Shown here piece by piece: positions 7,928-16,890 of a DNA stretch of 64,000 bases. This DNA is from Chersky-840 sp035604715 (GTDB lineage Bacteria; Actinomycetota; Acidimicrobiia; Acidimicrobiales; UBA8190), in the NCBI GenBank assembly GCA_963731665.1, contig CAVSWP010000004.1:1-64000 (forward strand). The letters are read 5' to 3'. Numbering within the stretch: the stretch's first letter is position 1; the number at the start of each line of letters is the position of its first letter. Both the position numbers and the translations under genes were made by a program. The notes under the pieces were generated by a model. That model was not told the origin of the DNA and ran no database searches. It worked only from the letters and a program-made list of their open reading frames with translations.

Positions 7928-9667
7928 TCAGACGCTGCGCACGTGCTTGCCCCGCCGCCGCGTGCGCCGCCGCGGCGCGCCGTCGTCGTTGTTGTTGTCG
8001 ACGGTGGGAGGTCGGGGGGGCCGTGCACCGTCGTCTGTCGCGCCTCGGGCGCGACGGTCGCGCACCTCCTGCACCACGGCGTCGGCACCGAGGGCGGCCA
8101 CCGCGAACCACGCCAGGGTGCCGGCGGTCTCGAAGTGGTTCGGCCAGCCGAACTCGGCGAGATACCGGAACGTGGCCTGGCCGGTGGTAACCATCTCGGC
8201 CACGGCGACGAGCAGTCCCACCGAGCCCAGCGCCAACACGGCTCGGCCGTACCCGAGTGTGAGGGCCAGGAAGGTGGCGATGGCGACAGGAACCCCGGCT
8301 CCGGGGGAGATGACCGCCGAGCTGACCACGCCCACGCCGGCCGACGTCGCCACGACGGCGGGCCAGCTCGGCCGGACGCCCGGTGAACGCAGGAGCGACC
8401 CCAACACCGGTGCGCCGTCGTCGGGGACGGAAGGCGCGTCGGGGCCTCGGGTGGAGGCCACGACAGCCTCCGCCGGTGCCGGCCCTGCCGGCGCCGCCGT
8501 GGCCAGGGGCCGGCGGGCGCGGTACCTCCCGGTCGGGCCGGCCGGGACCGTGACGGGCGGTGAGCCGGCCCGCCGGCGTCGGCGCCGTGGCCAGCACGCC
8601 AGGGCCAGGCACACGACGAGGGTCACCGCCGAAGCGGCCAGGGCCACCCACACCAGTCGCTGCGGGGTCCAGTTCAGCGTGATCACCATGTCGTGCCCGG
8701 GATGCGTCGGCACCACCAGCCACCCGTTGGCGTAGCCGTCGATCAGCTGCGGAGGACCGAGGTCCTCCCCGGTGCCGGTGGTGGCGTGCCACCCGGCGTT
8801 GGTGCTCTGGCCGAGCACCATCCAGAACGGGCCCGTGGGGTCGTGCACCACGACCTTGGCCGACGTGGTGGAGGAGCTCATGACCTTCATCGTCGGCGCC
8901 GGGGTCGACTCGGTGGGCTCCGCCCGGCCCGACGCCGTGGGCGCCAGCGCAGCCCCCCCGGGGGCCGAGTCGAGGACGAGGCTGTCGATGTCGAGGTCGA
9001 CCCCGGGGGGGAAGCCCGGCTGGGTCTGCACGATGTGGGGGCCGGCGCCCAGCGAGATCCCGTTGGCGGCCGAGCCGCATCCCCGCACCACCAGTGCTCC
9101 CAGGGCCTCGGCCGTGGCCGTGGTGCCGGTGACGGTGACCGGGACCGGCTTGCCGTCCACGGTGAGAAGGTCGGACCGACAGGGGGCGGGTAGCTGCGCC
9201 GGACCGGGCACCGCCCGGGGCATCCCGGGGACGTCCATCTCGGCCACGCCGATGGGCAGCTCCACCTGGCTGTCGGCGTAGTAGTCCAAGTCGGTGACGG
9301 GGCGCACGGCGTCGAAGGTCACCCGGACGTTGGTGCCGGTGAGGGCGGGGAACGACACCGTCACCGTCTGGGTGGCCCAGGGCTGGGCCTTGTCGGCCAG
9401 CGGGGGAACCGACACGGTACGGCTCTGTCCCCCGGCGCTGACGGTGACCGAGGTGGGCACCGAGTGCCGGCCGTCGGTCACCAGGGCCATGGACAGATGG
9501 TCGAAGGTGATCGGGTGGACCAGGTTGTACTCGAGCCAATTGCCGGCCTGGGGCCCGATGCCCGGGCTCCACACCGTCGCCGGGTTGCCGTCCAGGGTGG
9601 CCGAGGCCCGGTCCTGCACGTCGCCGGGGAGCCGGCCCGAGGAGTACGCGGCGGTGATCCCCGGCAC
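7928..9667 (-). CDS. AftD-like DUF3367 protein, C-terminal part (out of frame with the upstream part)
   Basis: This frame carries the second half of the arabinofuranosyltransferase begun at 12596. It starts inside a carbohydrate-binding region: S-S-G-R-L-P-G-D, then A-T-L-D-G-N-P-A-T-V-W-S-P-G, a discoidin/F5-8-type module motif. Two or more membrane helices follow (around T-P-Q-R-L-V-W-V-A-L and the V-A-I-A-T-F-L-A-L-T stretch), and the protein ends with a basic Arg/Lys tail. Sense continues directly from the upstream gene if one base is removed near 9683, so this is not an independent gene; the GTG at 9667 is only a formal start. If the shift is real, the product would lack most of its C-terminal half. 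Confidence 0.75.
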   Translation of the reverse strand: MPGITAAYSSGRLPGDVQDRASATLDGNPATVWSPGIGPQAGNWLEYNLVHPITFDHLSMALVTDGRHSVPTSVTVSAGGQSRTVSVPPLADKAQPWATQTVTVSFPALTGTNVRVTFDAVRPVTDLDYYADSQVELPIGVAEMDVPGMPRAVPGPAQLPAPCRSDLLTVDGKPVPVTVTGTTATAEALGALVVRGCGSAANGISLGAGPHIVQTQPGFPPGVDLDIDSLVLDSAPGGAALAPTASGRAEPTESTPAPTMKVMSSSTTSAKVVVHDPTGPFWMVLGQSTNAGWHATTGTGEDLGPPQLIDGYANGWLVVPTHPGHDMVITLNWTPQRLVWVALAASAVTLVVCLALACWPRRRRRRAGSPPVTVPAGPTGRYRARRPLATAAPAGPAPAEAVVASTRGPDAPSVPDDGAPVLGSLLRSPGVRPSWPAVVATSAGVGVVSSAVISPGAGVPVAIATFLALTLGYGRAVLALGSVGLLVAVAEMVTTGQATFRYLAEFGWPNHFETAGTLAWFAVAALGADAVVQEVRDRRARGATDDGARPPRPPTVDNNNDDGAPRRRTRRRGKHVRSV

Positions 9668-9683
9668 CGTCGTCCCCAGCAGC

Positions 9684-12596
9684 GTTGTCGAGGACGTCGT
9701 CGGGCACCAGGGCGGACAGCGTGGCGGTGCCGCTCACCGAGAACGTGCGCGCCGTGGGAAGCGTGAAGGTGCGGGCGAGGTCGATCTCGGGGTCGGTGGA
9801 CGGGGGCACCGGGGCACCGGTCTCCCGGGTCATGACGATGGTGAGCCGGTGCGAGGCCGACGACGCGCCCGCGGCGGTGAGGAGATCCTCGGGCATGCGC
9901 AGGATCTCGTGGACCTGCTGTCCGGCCAGCCGGACCTCGGCGAAGCCGACACCGGACTTCCCGTCGTAGGACTTCTCGGTCCCGGTGTTGGTGGCGTCGA
10001 TCGTGATCCGCAAGGTCTTGAAGCTCCGCGGGGGGAACGTCACCGTCTGCCCGGCGGCCGTACGCGACGAGGGACCCAGGTCCACCGTCAGGGGATGGGC
10101 GCCGTTGAAGTGGAGCGTGACGCGCGTGATCCAACGGTTGCGCGGCCCGTACAGGGGTTGGACCAGGTTCACGTGGTCGGTGGTGATGGTGTTGTCGAGG
10201 GCGATGCGCAGGTACTGGCCCACGGGGTTGCCGAAAGCGGCCACCGTCCATGTGGTGCGCAGGTTGCCGTCCATGGCCTGGTCGGGGCGGTCCTCGGGCA
10301 CGTAGGTGATGGAGTTGCCGTAGTTGCTGGCCTGCACGCTCTGCACGCCCACCTGCTCGGCCACGGTCTCGCTCACGTCACCGGGGGTGGCGGGGAACAG
10401 CGGGAGCCGGGTGTCGCGGGAGTCGGGGGTCAGGGGCTTCTCGCCGACGGTCTGGGTGTACCCGAAGTTGTCGCCCACGGTTCCGAACTGCTCGGCCTGG
10501 TCGCGGTTGGTGTCGGTCACCACCAGGTCGGCGCCGGCCGCCAGCTCCCGTTGCAGGGCGGCGGGCTGCGACGTGAACGAGGGAGAGTAGAACACGGTGG
10601 CCTGACCGTCGAGCAGACCGGCGCCGGCGGCGGCGATCAACCCGGCGCCGTCGCCGTCGATGAGCATGGGACGGCCGGCCCCCTCGGTGCGGAGGATGGG
10701 CCTCGCCCCGGGCACGGCGAACACCGCCACCGGTTGCGGGTAGGGCGCGTCGTGGGGAAGGCCGAGCTCGGTCTCGTCGATCAAGGGGTACTTGGCCGGC
10801 GCCTCGGCGGTCACCGCCGGGCTGCCGAAGCCCACGGGTGCCGACAGCCCCGGCGGGGGAGGGTCGAGCTTCTGCCACAGGGCGCGGGGACGAGGGGTGT
10901 CGTAGTGCTCGTAGGCCAGGTCCGACTGCACGACGAGGTCACCGGCGCTCATGATGCGCAGCAGCGGTGCCACGGCGGCGGGGTTGAACGTGTCGTCCTG
11001 GACGTCGTCGTCGAACGTCTCGAGCAGGTTCGCCGACCCCGGGGAGCCGTAGGGGACGAGCCCACGATCGACCTCGGGGCGCGTCATGAGGCCGGGCAGC
11101 ACCGGCTCGAGCGTGGTGCCCCACCGGTAGGTGGAGAAGTCGATCCCCGGCTCGAGGAGCACGCGGGTCTGGTCGGCACCGGCTTGGGTGTCGAGGTACT
11201 TCGCCGCCTGGTCCCAGTACGACGGGATCTGCTCCGGCCGTGACAGGTTGACGGCCACGAACTGCCCCGTCCACAGCGAGGGGAGGTCGGCTGCCACCAG
11301 TCCGGCGGCGGACAGCGCCGCGATCGATCCCACCATTTTCCACCGTCGCGTCAGCGCGGCGACGCCGGCGCCGAGGAGCACCGCCGTGCCCAGCACGACC
11401 AGCGGGGTTGCCCGATTGGTGCTGCGCAGAGCCAGGCCGACCGTCGAGCCCGTGCCGGCCGACTTCACCAGGCTCCCCAGCGGTGACGGGTTCGCCAACG
11501 GGTGGGCGCCGACCGAAAGGATGGTGCCCACCACCACCAGGACGATGAAGTAGGCCCGCTCGCGCCAGCGCAGCACGAAGGCGGCCAGAAAGGCGACCGC
11601 CGGGACGGCGAAGCTCACTGCCAGGAGCCACAGCGACGTCATGTAGGGTCCGGCCATGGGCAGGTACAGGCCCAGCTTGTCCACTCCGTAGAAGAACCAG
11701 TAGCCGAGCCCCCGCAGGGTCTCTGACGCCAGGCTGGTGCGGGCCACGGTCGGGATCGACTCGGTGTAGCGCAAGATGTCCATGCCGTAGCCGCCCTCGA
11801 CGGCGAGCCCGGCCGCCCACCACAGCGACACCCCGGCACTGAGCACGCCGACCTTCACCACGGTCGAAAGCGCCCGGCGCCACGGCACGCGACCGGCGGC
11901 GAGCTCCCACAGCACCCACAGCACCGGACCCACGCCCACGAGGATCAACGCCACGGCGTTGGTGCTGCCCACCAGCGCCACCACGATGGCGAAGAGGGCG
12001 CAGTGGCGCCATCCGCCGTGGCGCAGCGCCCGCGCCGTCAACCCGATCATCCACGGCAGCCCGACCCACGGCAGCAGCAGGGCGGACTGGCGCGCCTCGT
12101 TCTGCAACACATAGGGGGACAACATGTAGGCCAGGGCCGCCACCACGGCACCGACACCGCCGATGGTCGCCGTGTCGAGCGACCCCGCACCCGCTCGGGG
12201 CGTGGCGGGGGACAGGGTCCGCAGGAGGAACAGGACACCGGCGCCCGCCAAGAAGAGCAGACTGCCGGTCCACAGCCGCTGCGCCACCCACGTGGGGACT
12301 CCGACGGCCTGCATGGCGGCGTAGTACGGCCCCATGGGGAGCAGGTACCCGATGTACTGGTGCGTCACCGTCCCCATGGACACGTCGGGGTTCCACATCG
12401 AGACCACCTGCGACATGAAGCGGGCGGGGTCGGTGTAGAGGTACTGCTTCGAGTCGTCTTCCACCATGCCTGGCGCGGTGCGCAGCAGGGGGATGTACGC
12501 CACCGCCGCCAGAAAGAGGTGCGCGCACCAGGCGGCCGCCGCGCGACGACGGGATGGTGGCGGCTGCTGGTCTGTGAGCGGACGGGTCGAGGTCAC
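9684..12596 (-). CDS. AftD-like alpha-(1->3)-arabinofuranosyltransferase (DUF3367), N-terminal part up to a frameshift
   Basis: From the GTG at 12596 about 970 codons read in one sensible frame. The N-terminus is a GT-C membrane domain: the first external loop has M-V-E-D-D-S-K-Q-Y-L-Y, the acidic pair typical of mycobacterial AftD, followed by about ten helices up to near residue 420. A long extracytoplasmic region contains jelly-roll or discoidin-type modules (for example Y-V-P-E-D-R-P-D-Q-A-M-D-G-N-L-R-T-T-W). AftD of M. tuberculosis is about 1,400 residues and branches arabinan in the cell wall; joined, the two parts here give about 1,550. Good sense stops at L-V-P-D-D-V-L-D-N and resumes in another frame at 9682. 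The frame stays open without sense to 7890. Confidence 0.8.
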
Positions 12597-12789
12597 GGTG
12601 CGGCGTTGGCCTTCAGCACCCGCGGCGCGAGCGGTACGAGCCTCCGGGTGGCGGGCGCAGCCTACGAGGTGCGCGCCCCCATTTCCCTGCCAGCCCCGAG
12701 CCCCCCGCCTCGGGGCGTCCCTGCCGCCGCGGTGTCCGGCGTGTAGAACGGACGGCGCCGGGTCGAGCGGCCGGAGAGCGAGCGGGCAC

Positions 12790-14064
12790 ATGGGCGACAG
12801 GCACCGAACAGGCGACCTGAAACTGCGCTCGTGGTCCGACAAGGCCGTGGTGGCTCTGGCGCTGATGGCGTTCGCCTCGGGTTTCGGCCAGGGCGGGGCC
12901 GTGGCGGCCCTGGGTGACGTGGCCAAGCACTTCGGTCACATGGTCCACGGCACGACCATCGCCGACCAGGCCGGGCTGTCGGGGACCGTGCTCGGTGTCG
13001 GGCTCGCCGTCTTGCGACTGGCCTCTCTGGGTGGGCTGCCCCTGGCCGGCTTGGCCGACCGTTTCGGCCGGCGCACCATGCTGCTGCTGACGTGTGCGGT
13101 GGGCCTGGTGTTCACGGTCCTGGCCGCCGCCAGTCCCGGCTACTGGTGGTTCGTGGTCATCTTCGCCCTGGGCCGCCCTCATCTCAGTGCCACCAACGCC
13201 ATCGCGCAGGTCAGTGCGGCCGAGGAGACCGACTCCGCCCAACGGGCCAAGGCGGTGGCGCTCATCGCGGCGGGCTACGGCGTAGGCTCGGGGCTGACCG
13301 CCGTGATCCACGGGCTAGCGAAGTCCACGCTCGGGTTCCGAGGGCTGTTCCTCCTGGCCGCCGTGCCCCTGGCGGCCATCTTCTTCATCAAACGGTGGCT
13401 GGTGGAGTCCACCCGGTTCGCGCTGGCGGCGCAGTCCACCGAGCACCCGGTGCCCGTGCTCGGCGCCGTCGGCCACGCCTACCGGTGGCGTCTGCTGACG
13501 GTGTGTGGCATCGCCTTCGCGGTGGCGGTGGTCACGGGCCCCGCCAACAGCTTTGTCTTCGTCTACGCCCAGAACGTGCTCAAGATGTCGGGCGACGAGA
13601 CCGCCGCCATGGTGAGCGTGGCGTCGGTGTTCGGGCTCTCGGGCCTGCTCCTGGGCCGGGTCCTGGCCGACCGCGTCGGCCGTCGGCCCACGGGCGCGCT
13701 GGCGATGACGGCGATGGCGCTCACCGGCACCCTCGCCTACAGCGGGTCTCGAGACGGGCTGCTCGTCGGGTACGAGCTCGGGGTGTTGGCCGCCGCCACC
13801 TTGGCCCCGGCCGCCGGTGCGCTCGCCAACGAGCTCTTCCCCACCTCGGTCCGGGCGTCGGTGGCGGGGTGGCTCGTCGGTGCCAGCGTGGCCGGGGCCA
13901 CGGTCGGCCTGGTGTCCTTCGGCGCCATCGCCGATGTCGGGAACCGCTTCGCCCTGGGCGGAGCCATCACCTTCCTCCCCGTCGTCCTGGCCACGGGGCT
14001 CTTCGCCTTGCTCCCCGAGACCAAGGGCCGCGAGCCCGAGGATCTCTGGCCCGACGTCGCGTAG
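12790..14064 (+). CDS. MFS transporter (sugar-porter or aromatic-acid-type fold)
   Basis: 424 residues, twelve predicted helices. The loop 2-3 motif A-G-L-A-D-R-F-G-R-R-T near residue 90 is the canonical MFS D-R-x-G-R-R signature, repeated in the second half as G-R-V-L-A-D-R-V-G-R-R-P. P-E-T-K-G-R at the C-terminus is typical of the sugar porter and metabolite:H+ symporter families. The substrate is unknown. ATG at 12790 has a GGAGAG stretch about 12 nt upstream. It is divergent from the AftD-like gene across roughly 190 bp, and the nitroreductase follows 26 nt downstream. Confidence 0.75.
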   Translation: MGDRHRTGDLKLRSWSDKAVVALALMAFASGFGQGGAVAALGDVAKHFGHMVHGTTIADQAGLSGTVLGVGLAVLRLASLGGLPLAGLADRFGRRTMLLLTCAVGLVFTVLAAASPGYWWFVVIFALGRPHLSATNAIAQVSAAEETDSAQRAKAVALIAAGYGVGSGLTAVIHGLAKSTLGFRGLFLLAAVPLAAIFFIKRWLVESTRFALAAQSTEHPVPVLGAVGHAYRWRLLTVCGIAFAVAVVTGPANSFVFVYAQNVLKMSGDETAAMVSVASVFGLSGLLLGRVLADRVGRRPTGALAMTAMALTGTLAYSGSRDGLLVGYELGVLAAATLAPAAGALANELFPTSVRASVAGWLVGASVAGATVGLVSFGAIADVGNRFALGGAITFLPVVLATGLFALLPETKGREPEDLWPDVA

Positions 14065-14077
14065 GGGCTCGCCCGGC

Positions 14078-14083
14078 TACCGT
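14078..14083 (+). promoter_or_regulatory. -10 box TACCGT for the nitroreductase gene
   Basis: TACCGT ends 7 nt before GTG 14091, predicting transcription to begin at the start codon. This decides between the two adjacent GTG codons (14088 and 14091) in favour of 14091. Confidence 0.4.
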
Positions 14084-14090
14084 CGGCGTG

Positions 14091-14786
14091 GTGGAGTTGC
14101 TGCGCGCCCTGCGCACGACGGGAGCCGTGCGCGACTTCCTGCCCGACGGAGTGGACGACGAGGTCGTCTACCGACTGCTGGACACGGCGCGCTTCGCGCC
14201 CAACGGTGGCAACCGACAGGCGTGGAGGGCCATCGTCGTCCGAGACCCCGCCCGCAAACGCACGCTGCGCGACCTGTATCTCCCCGGCTGGTACGAGTAC
14301 CTGGCCCAGGGCGCGGCCGGCCTGGTGCCGTGGGCCCCGATCACCGACGGCGACGCCGAGCGACGGGCTCTCGAGGGTGCCGACGCCGTGGCGGCGGGGG
14401 CGGCCGCCGGTCCCGGCGGGTTCGCCGAGCACCTGGACCAGGTGCCCGTGCTCATCCTGGTCCTCGCCGACCTGCGCAAGCTGGCCACGGTCGACCGGGG
14501 CTTCGACCATTACACCATCGTGGGCGGGGCGTCGGTGTACCCCTTCGTATGGAGCCTGCTGCTGGCGGCCCGGGCCGAGGGCCTGGCCGGGGTCATGACC
14601 ACCATGGTGGTCCGCCGCGAGGCCGAGGTCCGATCCGAATTCGCCATCCCCGATCACATGACGGTGGCGGCCCTCGTGGCCCTCGGCCATCCCGTGCGCA
14701 CGCCGAGCAGGCTCAGGCGCCAAGCCGTCGAAGAGTTCACCACCCTCGACCGCCTCGACGGGCCGGCCCTGTCCGGCCCGGGCTGA
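14091..14786 (+). CDS. Nitroreductase family protein
   Basis: 231 residues of FMN-dependent nitroreductase type. The N-terminus has the family pattern R-T-T-G-A-V-R-D-F followed by R-L-L-D-T-A-R-F-A-P-N-G-G-N-R-Q-A-W-R, where Arg/Asn residues contact FMN phosphate. The C-terminal part has A-L-V-A-L-G-H-P, the usual G-Y-P-like motif. These enzymes reduce flavin, quinone or nitro compounds with NAD(P)H; the physiological substrate is not predictable. Start chosen from the leaderless promoter spacing; GTG 14088 is the alternative. Confidence 0.8.
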   Translation: MELLRALRTTGAVRDFLPDGVDDEVVYRLLDTARFAPNGGNRQAWRAIVVRDPARKRTLRDLYLPGWYEYLAQGAAGLVPWAPITDGDAERRALEGADAVAAGAAAGPGGFAEHLDQVPVLILVLADLRKLATVDRGFDHYTIVGGASVYPFVWSLLLAARAEGLAGVMTTMVVRREAEVRSEFAIPDHMTVAALVALGHPVRTPSRLRRQAVEEFTTLDRLDGPALSGPG

Positions 14787-14813
14787 CCCCGGGCGCAGCG
14801 ACCACGGGCCCTG

Positions 14814-15299
14814 GTGCCGCGCCGCCCGACCAGGCTCCTCGAGTTTCGCGTGGAGGACAGCTCGAAGGTCCTCGACGTCATGGCCGAGCTCACCGCCGCC
14901 CACGACGGCTGGATCAACCTCCATCCCCAGGTGCGCCCCGAAGACGAGCCCCCGCCGAGGTCGGGGCTCACGACGCTGTTGTTGGCCGGACCGGTCCACG
15001 ACATCCCGGTGTGCACTTGGGTGGCGGGAAAGCTGACACGGCAAGGGCCGCAACCGGTCTCGATCGGCGTGCAACACGCCGCCGGGGCCCGGGTGCTGGC
15101 CCGGCTGGTGTCGGCCGGGTTGGCCCTGCCCGATGGTTGGGCGCTGGTCCAGGACCACCCCCGACGCGGCCTGGTGGTCACCCCGGCGTCCGATGCCGGC
15201 AACGAGGCGGTCCTGGACTGGCTCCTCGAGGCGGGCGCCATCTTGAGCGTGGTCCGGCTCACCGGCGACTGGCAGGCCGAGGTCCACCTGCCGGCGTGA
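14814..15299 (+). CDS. Conserved hypothetical protein, alpha/beta
   Basis: 161 residues from a GTG. It has alternating hydrophobic strands and helices (L-L-E-F-R-V-E-D, V-L-D-V-M-A-E-L-T-A-A-H-D-G-W-I-N-L, G-L-T-T-L-L-L-A-G-P) with no transmembrane segment and no recognisable catalytic motif. It lies 27 nt after the nitroreductase on the same strand, so they are probably co-transcribed. I do not recognise the family. Confidence 0.6.
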   Translation: MPRRPTRLLEFRVEDSSKVLDVMAELTAAHDGWINLHPQVRPEDEPPPRSGLTTLLLAGPVHDIPVCTWVAGKLTRQGPQPVSIGVQHAAGARVLARLVSAGLALPDGWALVQDHPRRGLVVTPASDAGNEAVLDWLLEAGAILSVVRLTGDWQAEVHLPA

Positions 15300-15325
15300 C
15301 CGGGAACGGGCCCGGCGAGTCGCTG

Positions 15326-15331
15326 TAGCCT
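15326..15331 (+). promoter_or_regulatory. -10 box TAGCCT for the Gfo/Idh/MocA gene
   Basis: TAGCCT ends 6 nt before ATG 15338, the leaderless arrangement. No good -35 is visible. Confidence 0.4.
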
Positions 15332-15337
15332 GCGCCG

Positions 15338-16324
15338 ATGCCGTCCATACGCATCGGTGTCCTGGGCGCGGCGAGGATCACGCCCTCGGCGCTCATCCGT
15401 CCGGCCCGCAACGTGGCCGGCGTCGAAGTCGTGGCGGTGGCGGCGCGCGACGAGGACCGGGCGGCCGCCTTCGCCGCCAAGCACGGTGTCCCCCGGGTGG
15501 TGAAGTCCTACGAGGATCTCGTCTCCGACCCCGGTGTCGACGCCGTCTACAACCCCCTTCCCAACGGGCTCCACGGCCGGTGGACCCTGGCCGCCCTGGT
15601 CGCTGGCAAGCACGTGCTGTGCGAGAAGCCCTTCACGGCCAACGCCGACGAGGCCCGCTCGGTGGCGGGCGCGGTGCCCGCCGGCGTGGTCGTGATGGAG
15701 GCCTTCCACTACCGGTACCACCCCGTGTTCAGGCGAGCGCTCGAGCTCATCGGGGAGGGGGCGGTGGGTGCCGTGCAGCGGATCGAGACCTGGATGTGCT
15801 TCCCCCTGCCGTTGTTCAAGGACATCCGCTACCAGCTGGACCTGGCCGGCGGGGCCACCATGGACGCCGGGTGTTACGCCATCCACATGGCCCGGCACCT
15901 GGCCGGCTCCGAGCCCGATGTCGTGTCGGCGCGCGCCGCCCTCAGGTCACCGGGAGTGGACCGGGCCATGCACGCCGATTTGCGTTTCGACGGCGGCGTC
16001 ACCGGACGGGTCACGTGCTCCATGTGGTCGAGGCGACTCCTGCACGTGGCCTTCCGAGTCACCGGCGACGGCGGCCAGTTGCGGGTGTTCAACCCGGCGG
16101 GCCCCAACGTCTACCACCGCCTCAGCGTGCGCCGCGCCGGCAGGCGCACCGTGGAGCACCTGAGCCGGCGCCCCACCTACGAGTTCCAGCTCGAGGCGTT
16201 CCGCGACGCGCTGGGCGGCGGGGCCCCTCCCATCACCGGCGTGGCCGACGCCATCGCCAACATGGAGGTGATCGACGCCGTGTACCGCAGTGCGGGCCTG
16301 GCGCCGCGCCAGCCGACAACCTGA
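15338..16324 (+). CDS. Gfo/Idh/MocA family oxidoreductase
   Basis: 328 residues. The N-terminal Rossmann fold begins I-G-V-L-G-A-A-R-I, a G-x-G-A-A variant of the dinucleotide motif. The family signature C-E-K-P-F appears near residue 97 (Lys is the catalytic residue in this family). The C-terminal domain has D-A-G-C-Y-A-I-H with a conserved His, typical of glucose-fructose oxidoreductase and dihydrodiol-dehydrogenase-like members. It would oxidise a hydroxyl of a sugar or cyclitol with NAD(P)+; the substrate is unknown. An apparently leaderless mRNA is predicted. Confidence 0.85.
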   Translation: MPSIRIGVLGAARITPSALIRPARNVAGVEVVAVAARDEDRAAAFAAKHGVPRVVKSYEDLVSDPGVDAVYNPLPNGLHGRWTLAALVAGKHVLCEKPFTANADEARSVAGAVPAGVVVMEAFHYRYHPVFRRALELIGEGAVGAVQRIETWMCFPLPLFKDIRYQLDLAGGATMDAGCYAIHMARHLAGSEPDVVSARAALRSPGVDRAMHADLRFDGGVTGRVTCSMWSRRLLHVAFRVTGDGGQLRVFNPAGPNVYHRLSVRRAGRRTVEHLSRRPTYEFQLEAFRDALGGGAPPITGVADAIANMEVIDAVYRSAGLAPRQPTT

Positions 16325-16340
16325 GCACAACCGGACCGGC

Positions 16341-16823
16341 TCAGAAGATCCCCGCCCCGAGTCCGGCCGCCAGGGTGGCCCCGAGCTCGGCGGCACGCTC
16401 CTCGTCCGCCGGGTCGATGGTTCCGACCACGGCCACCGGTGGCAAGGCGCGCCGCCAGCGAAGGCCGGTGGCGATCCGTTCGACGCTGGCCACGGCCCCG
16501 TCGACGTCGGTGTCGCCCTTGACCACCAGGGCGTAGGGGAGTCCCACGGTTCGGTCCAGGCAGGGGTGAAAGATGCGCTCGAAGAAGTCCTTGAGCGCCC
16601 CCGACATGTAGCCGAAGTTCGCCGGGGTCACCAGCAAGACCCCGTGCGCCCACAACACGTCGTCTGGGCCCGCCGCGAATGCTTCCAGGACGCGCACCGT
16701 CACGTCCTGCTCGGCGGCCATGGTGGCGCCCTGCACGGCGCGGTCGCACAACACCTGGGTGGTCCCGGTACGGGAATGGAACACGACGAGCAGGTGCCTG
16801 CCGTCCTCGGCGTCGTGACGCAC
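16341..16823 (-). CDS. Flavodoxin / NADPH-dependent FMN reductase-like protein
   Basis: 160 residues with a flavodoxin-like fold. Strand 1 and the phosphate loop read H-L-L-V-V-F-H-S-R-T-G-T-T-Q, matching the T/S-x-T-G-x-T FMN phosphate loop. V-L-L-V-T-P-A-N-F-G-Y-M-S-G-A-L-K-D-F-F-E-R matches the second flavin-binding loop of NAD(P)H-dependent FMN reductases. The GTG at 16823 is preferred because a TACCAT -10 box ends 6 nt upstream; a TTG at 16829 is the other option. It converges on the oxidoreductase and is divergent from the DHA2 transporter. Confidence 0.8.
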   Translation of the reverse strand: MRHDAEDGRHLLVVFHSRTGTTQVLCDRAVQGATMAAEQDVTVRVLEAFAAGPDDVLWAHGVLLVTPANFGYMSGALKDFFERIFHPCLDRTVGLPYALVVKGDTDVDGAVASVERIATGLRWRRALPPVAVVGTIDPADEERAAELGATLAAGLGAGIF

Positions 16824-16829
16824 GGCCAA

Positions 16830-16858
16830 ATGGTACGGACAACGCGCGCCGCCGTCAC
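16830..16858 (-). promoter_or_regulatory. Promoter GTGACG-17-TACCAT for the flavodoxin-like gene
   Basis: Minus-strand -10 TACCAT at 16835-16830 and, 17 nt upstream, a -35 GTGACG at 16858-16853 (one mismatch to TTGACG). The -10 ends 6 nt before GTG 16823, so the transcript probably has no leader. Confidence 0.5.
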
Positions 16859-16890
16859 GGGATGAGATCGGCCCATGGCATCATCGGTGG

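Noticed and set aside
7890..9682. Continuation of the first AftD frame down to 7890
   Set aside because: After the frameshift the residues become Arg/Gly/Pro-rich nonsense, while the other frame gives clear domains.
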